Below, in pieces: positions 37,372-47,693 of a stretch of DNA of 64,000 bases. Made by a program: the position numbers and the translations under genes. The DNA comes from JAXMEQ01 sp046348225 (lineage in GTDB: Bacteria > Pseudomonadota > Gammaproteobacteria > Burkholderiales > Burkholderiaceae_C), in the NCBI GenBank assembly GCA_046348225.1, contig JAXMEQ010000002.1:372001-436000 (forward strand). The letters are read 5' to 3'. The notes under the pieces were generated by a model, which worked only from the letters and a program-made list of their open reading frames with translations, was not told the origin of the DNA and ran no database searches. How positions within the stretch are numbered: position 1 is the stretch's first letter; every line of letters begins with the position of its first letter.

Positions 37372-37889
37372 CCTCTGACCCCAAGCCCGCCCGCCAGTCG
37401 CGCACAGGCCTCACGGCCACCGGCGTTCGCAAGGCGGCCGCCAAGTCTGGCCGAAGCCGGGCACGTGAATTTGCGCTGCAGGCGCTGTACCAGCACCTGG
37501 TGGGCCGCAACGAGCCCGCTGCCATCGACAGCTTCACACGCGACCTCGCGGGCTTCCACAAGGCCGACTCGGTGCATTACGACGCGTTGTTGCACGGTTG
37601 CATCCGGGAAGCCGCCGAGCTGGATGCCCTGATCCTGCCGCTGCTGGACCGCAAGATGGAGGAGATCTCCCCCGTCGAGCATGGCGTGATGTGGATCGGC
37701 GCGTACGAGCTGCGCCACTGCCTGGACGTGCCCTGGCGCGTGGCACTCAACGAGTGCATTGAACTGGCCAAGGAGTTCGGGGGTACCGATGGCCACAAGT
37801 ACGTGAATGGCGTGCTCAACGGCCTGGCGCCGCGCCTGCGGGCCGCGGAGGTGGAAGCCGACAAGGCCAGCGGCAAGGCGCGCGGATGA
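37368..37889 (+). CDS. nusB: Transcription antitermination protein NusB
   Basis: 173 residues. Helical NusB fold with the RNA-binding SRAREFALQALYQHLVG segment and the C-terminal ALNECIELAKEFGGTDGHKYVNGVLNGLA. Acts with NusE on boxA RNA in rRNA transcription. The ribH-nusB pairing is widespread. Confidence 0.95.
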   Translation: MTSDPKPARQSRTGLTATGVRKAAAKSGRSRAREFALQALYQHLVGRNEPAAIDSFTRDLAGFHKADSVHYDALLHGCIREAAELDALILPLLDRKMEEISPVEHGVMWIGAYELRHCLDVPWRVALNECIELAKEFGGTDGHKYVNGVLNGLAPRLRAAEVEADKASGKARG

Positions 37890-37896
37890 AGCGCGA

Positions 37897-39081
37897 ATGA
37901 AGATTTCGCAGCGCGCCGCGCGCATCGAGCCCTTCTATGTGATGGAAGTGGCCAAGGCGGCCTCGAAGCTCGCCCGCGAAGTGGCGCAGGGCGAGTCGCC
38001 GATGATCTTCCTGAACATCGGCGAGCCTGACTTCACTGCGCCGCCGCTGGTACAGGAGGCTGCCCGGCGCGCCATCCACGATGGCGCCACCCAGTACACC
38101 CAGGCCACCGGTCTGGAGCCGCTGCGCGAACGCATCAGCGCCTGGTACGCGAGCCGCTTCGGCGTGGACGTACCCGCGCGCCGCATCGTGGTCACGGCCG
38201 GGGCTTCGGCGGCCCTGCAACTGGCCTGCCTGGCCTTGATCGAGTCAGGCGACGAAATCCTGATGCCCGACCCGAGCTACCCCTGCAACCGGCATTTTGT
38301 GAGCGCGGCCGAGGGAACGGCGGTGCTCATTCCCACCACCGCGCAGGAGCGCTTCCAGCTCAGCGCCGCCAAGGTCGAAGCCGCCTGGGGGCCCAAGACG
38401 CGGGGCGTGCTGCTGGCCTCTCCCTCCAACCCGACCGGCACGTCCATCGCACCGGCCGAGTTGCGGCGCATCCATGAATTCGTGAGCGGCCAGGGTGGCA
38501 TCACACTGCTGGACGAAATCTACCTCGGTCTGAGCCATGACGATGCGTTTGGCCAGACCGCCCTGGGCATTGACGACCAGGTCATCAGCATCAACAGCTT
38601 CTCCAAGTACTTCAACATGACGGGCTGGCGGCTCGGCTGGCTGGTGGTACCTGACGCCCTGGTGCCGGTGGTCGAGCGGCTGGCGCAGAACCTGTTCATC
38701 TGCCCCAGCACCATTGCCCAGCACGCGGCGCTGGCCTGCTTCGAGGCCGAAAGCATTGCCGAATACGAACGCCGCCGCGCCGAGTTCAAGGCCCGGCGCG
38801 ACTGGTTCATCCCCGCCCTCAATGCCATGGGCCTCACGGTGCCGGTGGTGCCTGACGGCGCCTTCTACGCCTGGGCCGACTGCAGTGCGGCCTGCCAGAA
38901 GCTTGGCGTCAAGGACAGCTGGGACTTTGCGTTTGACGTCATGCAGCGCGCCCATGTGGCGGTCACGCCCGGCCGCGACTTCGGCAAGCACGACATGCAG
39001 CGCTACGTGCGCTTCTCCACGGCGAGTTCGATGGCGCAGTTGCAGGAGGCCGCGGCCCGCCTGCGGCAGTTGCTGGGCTGA
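37897..39081 (+). CDS. PLP-dependent aminotransferase, class I/II
   Basis: 394 residues from the ATG at 37897. The PLP lysine lies in SINSFSKYFNMTGWRLGW; SPSNPTGTSI and YIDEIY-like LLDEIYLGLSHDD complete the fold-type I set; RYVRFSTA binds the substrate carboxylate. Close to the aspartate/alanine aminotransferase group, but the substrate cannot be settled. It follows nusB by 7 bases and precedes ybgC. Confidence 0.88.
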   Translation: MKISQRAARIEPFYVMEVAKAASKLAREVAQGESPMIFLNIGEPDFTAPPLVQEAARRAIHDGATQYTQATGLEPLRERISAWYASRFGVDVPARRIVVTAGASAALQLACLALIESGDEILMPDPSYPCNRHFVSAAEGTAVLIPTTAQERFQLSAAKVEAAWGPKTRGVLLASPSNPTGTSIAPAELRRIHEFVSGQGGITLLDEIYLGLSHDDAFGQTALGIDDQVISINSFSKYFNMTGWRLGWLVVPDALVPVVERLAQNLFICPSTIAQHAALACFEAESIAEYERRRAEFKARRDWFIPALNAMGLTVPVVPDGAFYAWADCSAACQKLGVKDSWDFAFDVMQRAHVAVTPGRDFGKHDMQRYVRFSTASSMAQLQEAAARLRQLLG

Positions 39082-39088
39082 GGCAGTC

Positions 39089-39484
39089 ATGGCCTTTGAA
39101 TTCCCTGTCCGCGTGTACTGGGAAGACACCGATGCCGGCGGCATCGTCTTCTACGCCAACTACCTGAAGTTCTTCGAGCGCGCGCGCACCGAGTGGCTGC
39201 GTTCGCTCGGCATCGGCCAGCAGGCCCTGCGCGAACAGACGGGCGGCATGTTTGTCGTCAGCGAAACCAGCGTGCGCTACCTTGGCAGCGCACGCCTGGA
39301 CGATGAACTTCTTGTGACAGCGCGTCTCACAGAGACAGGGCGCGCGTCGCTAACAATCGCCCAGCAGGCCCTGCGTGACGGTACAGTCCTGTGCGACGGC
39401 ACCATCCGCATCGGCTGGGTTGACGCCGCGACGCTGCGGCCGGCCCGAATCCCTGCAAACCTCCTGGAAGCGCTCACACCATGA
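39089..39484 (+). CDS. ybgC: Acyl-CoA thioesterase, YbgC family (Tol-Pal associated)
   Basis: 131 residues, hotdog fold. Active-site motif VYWEDTDAGGIVFYANYLKF at residues 9-28. It overlaps tolQ by 4 bases, the canonical start of the tol-pal operon. It hydrolyses acyl-CoA or acyl-ACP thioesters; its role in the Tol system is unclear. Confidence 0.92.
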   Translation: MAFEFPVRVYWEDTDAGGIVFYANYLKFFERARTEWLRSLGIGQQALREQTGGMFVVSETSVRYLGSARLDDELLVTARLTETGRASLTIAQQALRDGTVLCDGTIRIGWVDAATLRPARIPANLLEALTP

Positions 39485-40173
39485 ACCAAGACCTGTCCAT
39501 CCTGCAGCTGGTGCTCAACGCCAGCGTGGTGGTGCAACTCGTCATGCTGCTTCTGGTGGCCGTCTCGGTCACCAGCTGGGCGGCCATCTTCCGCAAGCTG
39601 TTCGCGCTCAAGCGCGTCAAGTCGCTCAACGACGACTTCGAGCGCGAATTCTGGTCGGGCACAAGCCTGAATGACCTGTTCGCCGCTGCCGCCCAGAACG
39701 CCAAGAACTCCGGCCCGATGGAGCGTATCTTCGCCAGCGGCATGCGTGAATACCAGAAGCTGCGCGAGCGGCGCGTCAACGACTCCAGCACCCTGATGGA
39801 CGGCGCCCGCCGCGCCATGCGCGCCAGCTACCAGCGCGAACTGGACGCGGTGGAAACCAATCTGTCGTTCCTGGCGTCGGTCGGCTCGGTGTCGCCTTAC
39901 GTGGGCCTGTTTGGCACGGTCTGGGGCATCATGCACGCCTTCACCGGCCTGGCCAGCCTTCAGCAGGTGACGCTGGCCACGGTGGCGCCCGGCATTGCCG
40001 AGGCCCTGGTGGCCACAGCCATCGGCCTGTTTGCCGCCATTCCGGCGGTGGTGGCCTACAACCGCTTCGCCCGCGACATCGACCGCGTGGCCATCAAGCT
40101 GGAGACCTTCATTGAAGAGTTCTCCAACATCCTGCAACGCAACCTCGGCGCCAGCTCGGCGTCCGGGCACTAG
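39481..40173 (+). CDS. tolQ: Tol-Pal system inner-membrane protein TolQ
   Basis: 230 residues with three membrane helices (about 14-36, 139-161, 172-194) and the ExbB/TolQ signature SVSPYVGLFGTVWGIMHAF. With TolR it uses the proton gradient to drive TolA during outer-membrane constriction at division. Confidence 0.95.
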   Translation: MNQDLSILQLVLNASVVVQLVMLLLVAVSVTSWAAIFRKLFALKRVKSLNDDFEREFWSGTSLNDLFAAAAQNAKNSGPMERIFASGMREYQKLRERRVNDSSTLMDGARRAMRASYQRELDAVETNLSFLASVGSVSPYVGLFGTVWGIMHAFTGLASLQQVTLATVAPGIAEALVATAIGLFAAIPAVVAYNRFARDIDRVAIKLETFIEEFSNILQRNLGASSASGH

Positions 40174-40187
40174 AGGCAGGCAGCGTC

Positions 40188-40613
<426 letters not shown>

Positions 40614-40616
40614 GCC

Positions 40617-41471
40617 ATGAACGCCGCGGCCGAGCGCCTGGAGTTTGCCCCGCCACCGCCGCCGGGCTTCCTGCGCGCATTTGTGCTGGCCGTGCTGGCG
40701 CACCTGGTGCTGCTGGCGGCGCTGACCTGGGGGGTGGCCTGGAAGCGCGAGGCAACGGTCATTTCGGCGGAGGCCGAGCTTTGGTCCGCCGTCCCGCAAC
40801 AGGCCGCACCCAAACCGGTGGAAGCCCCTCCCCCGCCGCCTGCCGTGAAACTGGCACCACCGCCATCCCCACCGCAGCCGCGCGAAGCCGACATCGCGCT
40901 CGAACGCGAAAAGAAGCTGGCCGAGGATCGCAAGCGCCAGCAACTGCAGGCGCAGCAAAAGCTGGAAGCGCAAACGAAGCTTGAGGCCCAGAAAAAGCAG
41001 GACGCCCTGCGGCAACAGCAGGCCCAGCAGCAAGCCAAGGCCGCTGAGGACCGGAAGAAGCTCGAAGCCGCCAAAGCGCAGCAGGCGCTGGACGAAGCCA
41101 GGCTCAAAGCGCTGCGCGAGGAAAATCTGCGTCGCATCGCGGGGCTGGCAGGCGCCACGGGTGGCCCCACCGCCACGGGCAGCGCACAGCGATCGGCCGG
41201 GCCGTCGGCGAGCTACGCCGGCAAGATCATCGCCCGGGTCAAGCCCAACATCGTCTTCACCGACGACCTGCCGGGCAACCCGCAGGCCGAGGTCGAAGTC
41301 CGCGCCGCGCCCGACGGCACCATCGTGGGCGTGAAGGTGGTCCGGTCCAGTGGCTTCAAGTCATGGGACGACGCCGTGGTCAAGGCCCTCAACAAAACCG
41401 AAACCCTGCCGCGCGACACCGACGGCCGCGTGCCCGCGACGCTGGTGATCAGCTTCCGGCCCAAAGACTGA
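40617..41471 (+). CDS. tolA: Cell envelope integrity protein TolA
   Basis: 284 residues. A short Pro-rich cytoplasmic segment, one membrane helix (LRAFVLAVLAHLVLLAALTW), a Pro stretch, a long charged helix rich in Lys/Gln/Glu/Ala (about 95-170), and a TonB-like C-terminal domain (PNIVFTDDLPGNPQAEVEV...SFRPKD). tolB and pal do not follow; the cluster ends here with a repeat hairpin facing dnaE. Confidence 0.9.
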   Translation: MNAAAERLEFAPPPPPGFLRAFVLAVLAHLVLLAALTWGVAWKREATVISAEAELWSAVPQQAAPKPVEAPPPPPAVKLAPPPSPPQPREADIALEREKKLAEDRKRQQLQAQQKLEAQTKLEAQKKQDALRQQQAQQQAKAAEDRKKLEAAKAQQALDEARLKALREENLRRIAGLAGATGGPTATGSAQRSAGPSASYAGKIIARVKPNIVFTDDLPGNPQAEVEVRAAPDGTIVGVKVVRSSGFKSWDDAVVKALNKTETLPRDTDGRVPATLVISFRPKD

Positions 41472-41493
41472 GGGCTGAGACGACCCCGCAGGC

Positions 41494-41539
41494 GCTATTG
41501 TTTTTATAGCGCCTCACGCAGTCTGCATGCGGGTTACAG
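41494..41539 (-). repeat. 46-bp interspersed repeat, copy D (between tolA and dnaE)
   Basis: Reverse-strand reading: CTGTAACCCGC, ACTGCGTGAG, then GCTATAAAAACAATAGC. The palindrome is extended to 8-bp arms (GGCGCTAT/ATAGCGCC, 41492-41512 region) with T/A-rich loop. It sits exactly between convergent tolA and dnaE and could serve as a terminator for both. Confidence 0.83.
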
Positions 41540-41552
41540 CCCTATTTGCCTT

Positions 41553-44500
41553 CTATTCGTAGACAATCTGGGCCGCACCCCGGTCGGCTTGCGCCATCCA
41601 GCTGGCCAGGGCCGCATCGCTGGGGAAGAAGCGCGCATCCTCGCCCAGCTGCAGCTCGGCAGTGGCCTGGTCGCGCAACAGTGCCAGCCGCACACCCAGG
41701 CCGCGCACCAGTTCGCCCTGCTCGCTCATTTCGCGCCGCGGCGGAAACTCGCGCACCAGCCGCTGGATGTCCGGTGCCTTGCCATTGACCGCCACCTTGA
41801 GGTACTTGCCGAAGCGGCAGCGCGCGGTGGCCAGATCCCACACCTGGTTCACGGTGAGCTGCAGTCCGCCCGAGAAACGGTCGGGCTGCAGCTTGCCCAT
41901 GACAATGACGAGTTCGTCGTCCTTCAGCAGGTTGCGGTTGGCGTTGATCAGTGCCTCGTCAGCCCGTGCGTCAATGCTGCCGGACTTGTCGTCCAGCTTG
42001 AACAGCGCCAGCTTGCCGCGCTGACCGTTGATGACGCGCAGGTCGCTCACGATGCCGGCCAGCAGCTGGGGCTCCCGGCTGTCAATCAGCTCGTCAATGC
42101 GGCGCTTGACAAAGCGTCGCACCTCCAGCGCCACCTCGTCAAACAAATGGCCTGACAGGTAGAAGCCGACCGCAGTCTTTTCGTGCGTCAGGCGCTCCTT
42201 CACGCCCCAGGGCGTGGCCTCCACCAAGTCCGGCTCCTGGCTGCTGGAGCCATGTTCGCTGTCGCCAAAAATGTCCACCTGCGCCGCATTGGCGGCGGCG
42301 GCATTGGCAAAGATGAACGCCTGCTCCACCGACGCCATGAGCGAGGCCCGGTTGAGCTGCAGGGAGTCGAACGCACCGGCCTTGATCAGCGCCTCCACCG
42401 TGCGCTTGTTCAGGCGCGTGCGGTCGACCCGTGCGCAGAAGTCGAACAGGCTGCGGAACGGGCCACCCACCTCGCGGGCCGCCACGATGGCATCAATCGC
42501 CTGTTGGCCCGTGCCCTTGACGGCCCCCAGGCCATAGCGGATCACCTTGTCCGAGATCGGCTCGAAGCGGTAGCTGCCGCGGTTCACGTCCGGCGGCTCG
42601 AACGTCAGGCCGAAGTTCTTGACGGCGTCTTCAAACAACACCTTGAGCTTGTCGGTGTCGTCCATTTCCACGGTCATGTTGGCGCAAAAGAACTCCGCCG
42701 TGTAGTGCACCTTGAGCCAGCCGGTGTGGTAGGCCAGCAGCGAGTACGCGGCCGCGTGCGACTTGTTGAAGCCGTAGCCCGCGAACTTCTCCATCAAGTC
42801 GAAGATTTCGTCGGCCTTGGCCTGCGGAATGCCCTGGGTCTGGAGTGCGCCAGCACGGAACTTCTCGCGATGCTCGGCCATCTCTTCGGCCTTCTTCTTG
42901 CCCATGGCACGGCGCAGCAGGTCGGCGCCACCGAGCGAGTAACCGCCCAGGATCTGCGCGGTCTGCATCACCTGTTCCTGGTAGACCATGATGCCGTAGG
43001 TCTCGGACAACATGTCGGCCACGGCCGGGTGCGGGTACTCCACCTCCTCGCGGCCGTGCTTGCGCGCGACAAAGCTCGGGATCAGGTCCATCGGGCCGGG
43101 CCGGTACAGTGCGTTCAGGGCAATCAGGTCCTCCAGCCGGGTCGGCCGGGCGTCGCGCAGCATGCCCTGCATGCCACGGCTTTCAAACTGGAACACGGCC
43201 TCGGTCTTGCCGTCGGAAAACAGCTTGTAAGTGGCAGCGTCGTCCAGCGGGATGTTTTCAAACGCAAAGTTCTCCTGTCCCTTGTGGCGCGCAACGATGA
43301 ACTCCTTGGCAATTTCCAGGATGGTCAACGTGGCCAGGCCCAGAAAGTCGAACTTCACCAGGCCGGCGGCTTCCACGTCGTCCTTGTCGTACTGGCTGAC
43401 GGCGGAATCGCTGCCCGGCTGCTGGTACAACGGCGTGAAGTCGGTCAGCTTGCCCGGCGCGATCAGCACGCCGCCGGCATGCATGCCCACGTTGCGCGTC
43501 ATGCCTTCAAGCTTCTGCGCCAGGGCCAGCAGGGTCTTGACGTCGTCTTCCTTCTCCAGCCGCTCGGCCAGCAGTGGTTCGACCTTGAGTGCGCCCTCGA
43601 TCGTGATGTGCTGCCCGGGCTTGTTCGGGATCAGCTTGCTGATGCCGTCACAGAAGGTGTAGCTCATGTCCAGCACGCGGCCGACGTCGCGGATGGCCGC
43701 GCGTGCCGCCATGGTGCCGAAGGTGGCGATCTGGCTGACCGCGTCCTTGCCGTACTTCTGCTTCACGTAGTCGATCACGCGGTCGCGGTTGCTCTGGCAG
43801 AAGTCAATGTCGAAGTCCGGCATCGACACGCGCTCGGGGTTCAGGAAGCGTTCGAACAGCAGGTTGTACTGCAGCGGGTCCAGGTCGGTGATCTTGAGCG
43901 AATACGCCACCAGCGAGCCGGCACCGGAGCCGCGGCCCGGACCGACCGGGCAGCCATTGGCCTTGGCCCAGTTGATGAAATCGCCCACGATCAGGAAGTA
44001 GCCCGGGAAACCCATCTTCAGGATGGTGTTGATCTCGAATTCCAGCCGCTGGACGTAGCGCGGCGTTTCCCGGTCGCGCTGCACCGCGTCGGGGTACAGG
44101 TGCAGCAGCCGCTCCTTCAGGCCCTCGTGCGACGCGTAGCGGAAATACTCGTCGATCGGCATGCCATTGGGCGTGGGAAAGTTCGGCAGGCGCGGCTTGC
44201 CCAGCTCCAGCGTCAGGCTGCAGCGCTTGGCAATCTCCACGGTGTTGGCCAGGGCACTGGGCACGTCGGCAAACAGCGCCTGCATCTGGGCGGCGCTCTT
44301 GAAGTACTGCTCGCGGGTGAATTTGCGCACCCGCCGCTGGTTGCCCAGAATCTCGCCTTCGGAAATGCAGACCCTCGCTTCGTGCGCTTCGTAGTCGTCC
44401 TCGCGGGTGAACTGCACCGGGTGGGTGGCCACCACCGGCAGGCTGAGTCGCGCGGCCAGCTGCACCGCCGCCGAGACATGGGCCTCGTCGTCCGGGCGGC

Positions 44501-45011
44501 CCGCCCGCTGCAGCTCGATGTAGAAGCGGTGCGGAAACATCGACGCCAGCTGCAACGCCACCTCGGCGGCACGGGCCTCGTCGCCCTGCACCAGTGCCTG
44601 GCCGACCGGCCCGGCCTGCGCGCCCGACAGCACCACCAGGCCTTCGCCAAGTTCCTGCAGCCAGCCGGGCTTGAGCACACCCTGGGCCTTGACCACATTC
44701 TGCGTCCAGCCGCGTGCCAGCAGTTCGCACAGGTTCAGGTAGCCCTGGCGACCCTGCACCAGCAGCACCATGCGCGAAATCTGCACCGGGTCCTTTGCCA
44801 GCCCCTGCACCATGACCTCGGCACCGATCAGCGGCTTGACGCCAGCGCTGCGCGCTTCCTTGTAGAACTTGATCGCGCCGAACAGGTTGTTGAGATCGGT
44901 GATGGCCAGCGCGCTCTGTCCATCTGCGGCAGCCGCCTTGACGATTTCATCAACGCGGTTAGTGCCGTCCACGACGGAAAATTCGGTGTGCAGGCGCAGA
45001 TGAACAAACAT
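41553..45011 (-). CDS. dnaE: DNA polymerase III subunit alpha
   Basis: 1152 residues, the usual replicative DnaE length. The N-terminal PHP domain starts MFVHLRLHTEFSVVDG. The palm carries the catalytic aspartates in SMPDFDIDFCQSNRDRVIDY. The finger domain has VGPGRGSGAGSLVAYSL, and C-terminal HhH and OB-fold regions follow. Catalytic subunit of the replicative polymerase. Converges on tolA. Confidence 0.97.
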   Translation of the reverse strand: MFVHLRLHTEFSVVDGTNRVDEIVKAAAADGQSALAITDLNNLFGAIKFYKEARSAGVKPLIGAEVMVQGLAKDPVQISRMVLLVQGRQGYLNLCELLARGWTQNVVKAQGVLKPGWLQELGEGLVVLSGAQAGPVGQALVQGDEARAAEVALQLASMFPHRFYIELQRAGRPDDEAHVSAAVQLAARLSLPVVATHPVQFTREDDYEAHEARVCISEGEILGNQRRVRKFTREQYFKSAAQMQALFADVPSALANTVEIAKRCSLTLELGKPRLPNFPTPNGMPIDEYFRYASHEGLKERLLHLYPDAVQRDRETPRYVQRLEFEINTILKMGFPGYFLIVGDFINWAKANGCPVGPGRGSGAGSLVAYSLKITDLDPLQYNLLFERFLNPERVSMPDFDIDFCQSNRDRVIDYVKQKYGKDAVSQIATFGTMAARAAIRDVGRVLDMSYTFCDGISKLIPNKPGQHITIEGALKVEPLLAERLEKEDDVKTLLALAQKLEGMTRNVGMHAGGVLIAPGKLTDFTPLYQQPGSDSAVSQYDKDDVEAAGLVKFDFLGLATLTILEIAKEFIVARHKGQENFAFENIPLDDAATYKLFSDGKTEAVFQFESRGMQGMLRDARPTRLEDLIALNALYRPGPMDLIPSFVARKHGREEVEYPHPAVADMLSETYGIMVYQEQVMQTAQILGGYSLGGADLLRRAMGKKKAEEMAEHREKFRAGALQTQGIPQAKADEIFDLMEKFAGYGFNKSHAAAYSLLAYHTGWLKVHYTAEFFCANMTVEMDDTDKLKVLFEDAVKNFGLTFEPPDVNRGSYRFEPISDKVIRYGLGAVKGTGQQAIDAIVAAREVGGPFRSLFDFCARVDRTRLNKRTVEALIKAGAFDSLQLNRASLMASVEQAFIFANAAAANAAQVDIFGDSEHGSSSQEPDLVEATPWGVKERLTHEKTAVGFYLSGHLFDEVALEVRRFVKRRIDELIDSREPQLLAGIVSDLRVINGQRGKLALFKLDDKSGSIDARADEALINANRNLLKDDELVIVMGKLQPDRFSGGLQLTVNQVWDLATARCRFGKYLKVAVNGKAPDIQRLVREFPPRREMSEQGELVRGLGVRLALLRDQATAELQLGEDARFFPSDAALASWMAQADRGAAQIVYE

Positions 45012-45036
45012 CCGGCCATTTTACGGTTGGGCTGCG

Positions 45037-46716
45037 TCAGAGCATGACGATGCGCTTGGGCGGCACGATCGCGCGGGCCGCTTCGTCCAGGTCGGACAGC
45101 AGCGACTTCAGGTCCCCCGCACCCAGCCGGCGCTGCGTGCACGCAATGCGCAGGTCGAAGTCGGTCACGGGCCCCAACGGCTCTGCCATGCGCGTGCAGC
45201 GTGTCAGCACGTGGGTGGCCAGTGCCAGCACGTCGGCAGGCTGCGATGCGCCGGGCGCGATACAGGCAAACCGGGTCTTGCTGAGCCGGCCGATCGACCA
45301 GGCGTCCCCCAGCACGCTTTGCAGCGTGGCAGCGAAGCGCACCACGGCCCGCTCGGTCAGCACAAAGCCATGGTCGGCGCCGCTTTGCTCCAGCCCGGGC
45401 AGCACGAACAGCATTACGGACGACTGCCGGTGGTCGGCACCCTGGCGCAGCAGCGCCTTGTCGTAGGCTTCCTGGAAGCCCTGATAGGACAACAGGGCCG
45501 TCAGCGGGTCGCGACTGGCGGCGATGGCGGCGCGGCCGAGCACGTCGCGGCCATAGCGCTCGCGCGCGAAAAGGGCCTGCGAGAACAGCAGCATGCAGGC
45601 GTAGAACAGCGAACCGATCATGGCCGCGCGCAGGTCGAGCCCCGCGACAAAGTCAAACGGCGTGTAGACCATCAGCACCCCCGCGCCGAAACAACCGACC
45701 GCCGAGGCGATCAGCCGCACATAGCGCCCTCCGCGCGCCGCGCTCATGCCACACATCAGCATGCAGGCCAGCAGGGCCAGGCTGGTCCAGGCCAGCGCAC
45801 CCAGCGGGCGCCAGGCGTCCGGCAGCCAGAGGATCTGGACACAGGCGTAGATGAGCCCGGCCAGCGGCGCCGCCAGCTGCAGCCGGCGTTCCAGGCGGCT
45901 CAGGTAACGCTGGTCCAGCGCCTGCGCAGTCAGCGAAATCAGGAACGCGGCGAGCATGACCCCGGTGAAGTGCTTGGCGGCGTCATTGAAGGCCGGCAGC
46001 TCCGGCGTCAGCCAGACCGCCATGTACCCGTTGAGGCTGATGATGGTGAACAGCAGCCAGGCCGATACCCCGGCCAGCAACACATTGGCACGCCGCCGCA
46101 GGATCACCGCGCCCATGGTGGTGACCACGACCACCATCACGCCCAACCCCATGATGAGCCCGGACAGGTTGGCCTGGCGGGTCTGGTTGGCGCGGAAGGT
46201 GGCGTCGTCCATGAGCCACACCGCCACCCGCGCGGCAGCGGCGTTGGCCGCCATCACCATCAGGTCCACCGGCTGCTCGCCCACCATGACCGTGAAAGCC
46301 GGCGACTGCGACACAAAAGGCCAGCGGGACAAGGGAATCTGGTCACCCGCCACCGCACTGCGCCAGGCTGATCCGGGCGTCCGGTGCCATACCTGCACCT
46401 CATCGAGCCAGGCCGCCGGCACCTGGACCACATACACCCCCGGACTGGCCTGCCCGTCGAGCTGGATGCGCCCCACGATGCGCATGTCTGCCGGAACCCG
46501 CCAGCGGGCGGACGGCGGCAGTGGCTCCCCATCCTCCCCGGCCCACAGCGCTTCCGCGTCGATCGCCTGGCTGGCCGGCACCTCCCGGGCTGCCAGCAGC
46601 TCCGTGAGATTGATGCGCCCCGGGGTGCCCGTCAGCGGAAGCGTTGGCGCAGGCGCGGCCCCGGCCACGGTTGCGGCCAGCCAGCACAAGGCCACAAGCA
46701 TTCTTTTGAAGGTCAA
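45037..46716 (-). CDS. Membrane sensor: 7TM-DISM domain with degenerate GGDEF domain
   Basis: 559 residues. A signal peptide (CWLAATVAGA-AP) leads to a periplasmic sensing domain of about 165 residues resembling 7TMR-DISMED2. Seven membrane helices follow (about 185-385), then a cytoplasmic GGDEF-like domain starting at SRDPLTALLSYQGFQEAYDK. The catalytic GGDEF signature is replaced by SKTRF (in SIGRLSKTRFACI), so it probably does not make cyclic di-GMP. It may bind a nucleotide or a partner. It is the next gene downstream of a LysR regulator, 22 bases away. Confidence 0.8.
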   Translation of the reverse strand: MTFKRMLVALCWLAATVAGAAPAPTLPLTGTPGRINLTELLAAREVPASQAIDAEALWAGEDGEPLPPSARWRVPADMRIVGRIQLDGQASPGVYVVQVPAAWLDEVQVWHRTPGSAWRSAVAGDQIPLSRWPFVSQSPAFTVMVGEQPVDLMVMAANAAAARVAVWLMDDATFRANQTRQANLSGLIMGLGVMVVVVTTMGAVILRRRANVLLAGVSAWLLFTIISLNGYMAVWLTPELPAFNDAAKHFTGVMLAAFLISLTAQALDQRYLSRLERRLQLAAPLAGLIYACVQILWLPDAWRPLGALAWTSLALLACMLMCGMSAARGGRYVRLIASAVGCFGAGVLMVYTPFDFVAGLDLRAAMIGSLFYACMLLFSQALFARERYGRDVLGRAAIAASRDPLTALLSYQGFQEAYDKALLRQGADHRQSSVMLFVLPGLEQSGADHGFVLTERAVVRFAATLQSVLGDAWSIGRLSKTRFACIAPGASQPADVLALATHVLTRCTRMAEPLGPVTDFDLRIACTQRRLGAGDLKSLLSDLDEAARAIVPPKRIVML

Positions 46717-46738
46717 ACAGTCTCCCTTGAAATTTCGT

Positions 46739-47677
46739 TCAACCGCTCAGGTAGCGCTCCAGCAGGGCGGCCCGGGTGGCCGTGCTGTCCAGCTGTTTCA
46801 GCCACCACTGTAACGCGCGGCCCTGACCCGGATTGGCGCCGCGCCAGGCATAGCTCACGCGCACCTGCCGGTTCGGGCGCTCCACCTGACGCACCACCAG
46901 GCGTCCGGTCTCCACATAGGGGCGGGCCATGGGCTCCGGCAGAAACCCGCAGCCCAGCCCGCGCAGGTGCGCATCCAGCTTGGCCAGCATGGTGGGCACC
47001 GTAAAGACATCCTGCCCACCCAGCAGCCCCACCGTCACCGCGCTGCCGCGCTGCACCGAGTCAGCCACCGCGACCGCCCGGTGCTTTTGCAGCAACGCGT
47101 CGGCCAGGGGCTGTGCGGCGGTGGCCAGCGGGTGGTGCGGCGCCACGGCATAGACAAACGCCACGCTGCCCAGCGCCTTGCCCTGGATGCCAGCCGTGTT
47201 GCCTTGCTCCAGGTTCACGCCCAATGCCAGATCGGCCTGCCCGGTGGTCAGCGCCTCCAGCGTGCCGGTCAGCGTCTCGTCGCGGATGCGCAGCCGCGTC
47301 GGCGGGTTGAGCGAAAAAAATGCCTCGGCCAGCTCCATCAGGACGGGCCGCGAGATGATGCTGTCCGCCGCAATGGTGAACTGCGGCTCCCAGCCGGTCG
47401 CCACACGCTTCACGCGGTTGGCCACCGCGTCAATCTCATCGAGCAGGCGCGCGCCTTCGCGCAGCAGTTCCTCGCCAGCCTCGGTCAGGCGGGCCTGGCG
47501 CGAACTGCGGTCAAACAGCAGCACGTCCAGTGCGTCCTCGATCTGGCGGATGCGGTAGGTCACCGCGCTGGGCACAAGGCCCAGCGCCCGCGCCGCGGCG
47601 GCAAAGCTGCCAGTGCGCCCGACTGTCTGCAGCATGACGAGTGTGTCCGGCGTCAAAACGTTACGCGCGATTTGCAT
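46739..47677 (-). CDS. LysR-family transcriptional regulator
   Basis: 312 residues. N-terminal winged HTH (LVMLQTVGRTGSFAAAARALG...SAVTYRIRQIEDALDVLLFDRSSR), then a periplasmic-binding-protein-like effector domain. Divergent from a pirin gene, with an AT-rich palindrome between them that is a plausible binding site. Likely controls the pirin/DoxX/WrbA-like cluster and its own expression. The effector is unknown. Confidence 0.9.
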   Translation of the reverse strand: MQIARNVLTPDTLVMLQTVGRTGSFAAAARALGLVPSAVTYRIRQIEDALDVLLFDRSSRQARLTEAGEELLREGARLLDEIDAVANRVKRVATGWEPQFTIAADSIISRPVLMELAEAFFSLNPPTRLRIRDETLTGTLEALTTGQADLALGVNLEQGNTAGIQGKALGSVAFVYAVAPHHPLATAAQPLADALLQKHRAVAVADSVQRGSAVTVGLLGGQDVFTVPTMLAKLDAHLRGLGCGFLPEPMARPYVETGRLVVRQVERPNRQVRVSYAWRGANPGQGRALQWWLKQLDSTATRAALLERYLSG

Positions 47678-47693
47678 ATAACCGTTATTTATA

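Noticed and set aside
42183..45047. 954-codon open frame on the plus strand
   Set aside because: It is the antisense shadow of dnaE, with the His/Gln/Arg/Gly-rich composition typical of antisense frames in high-GC DNA.
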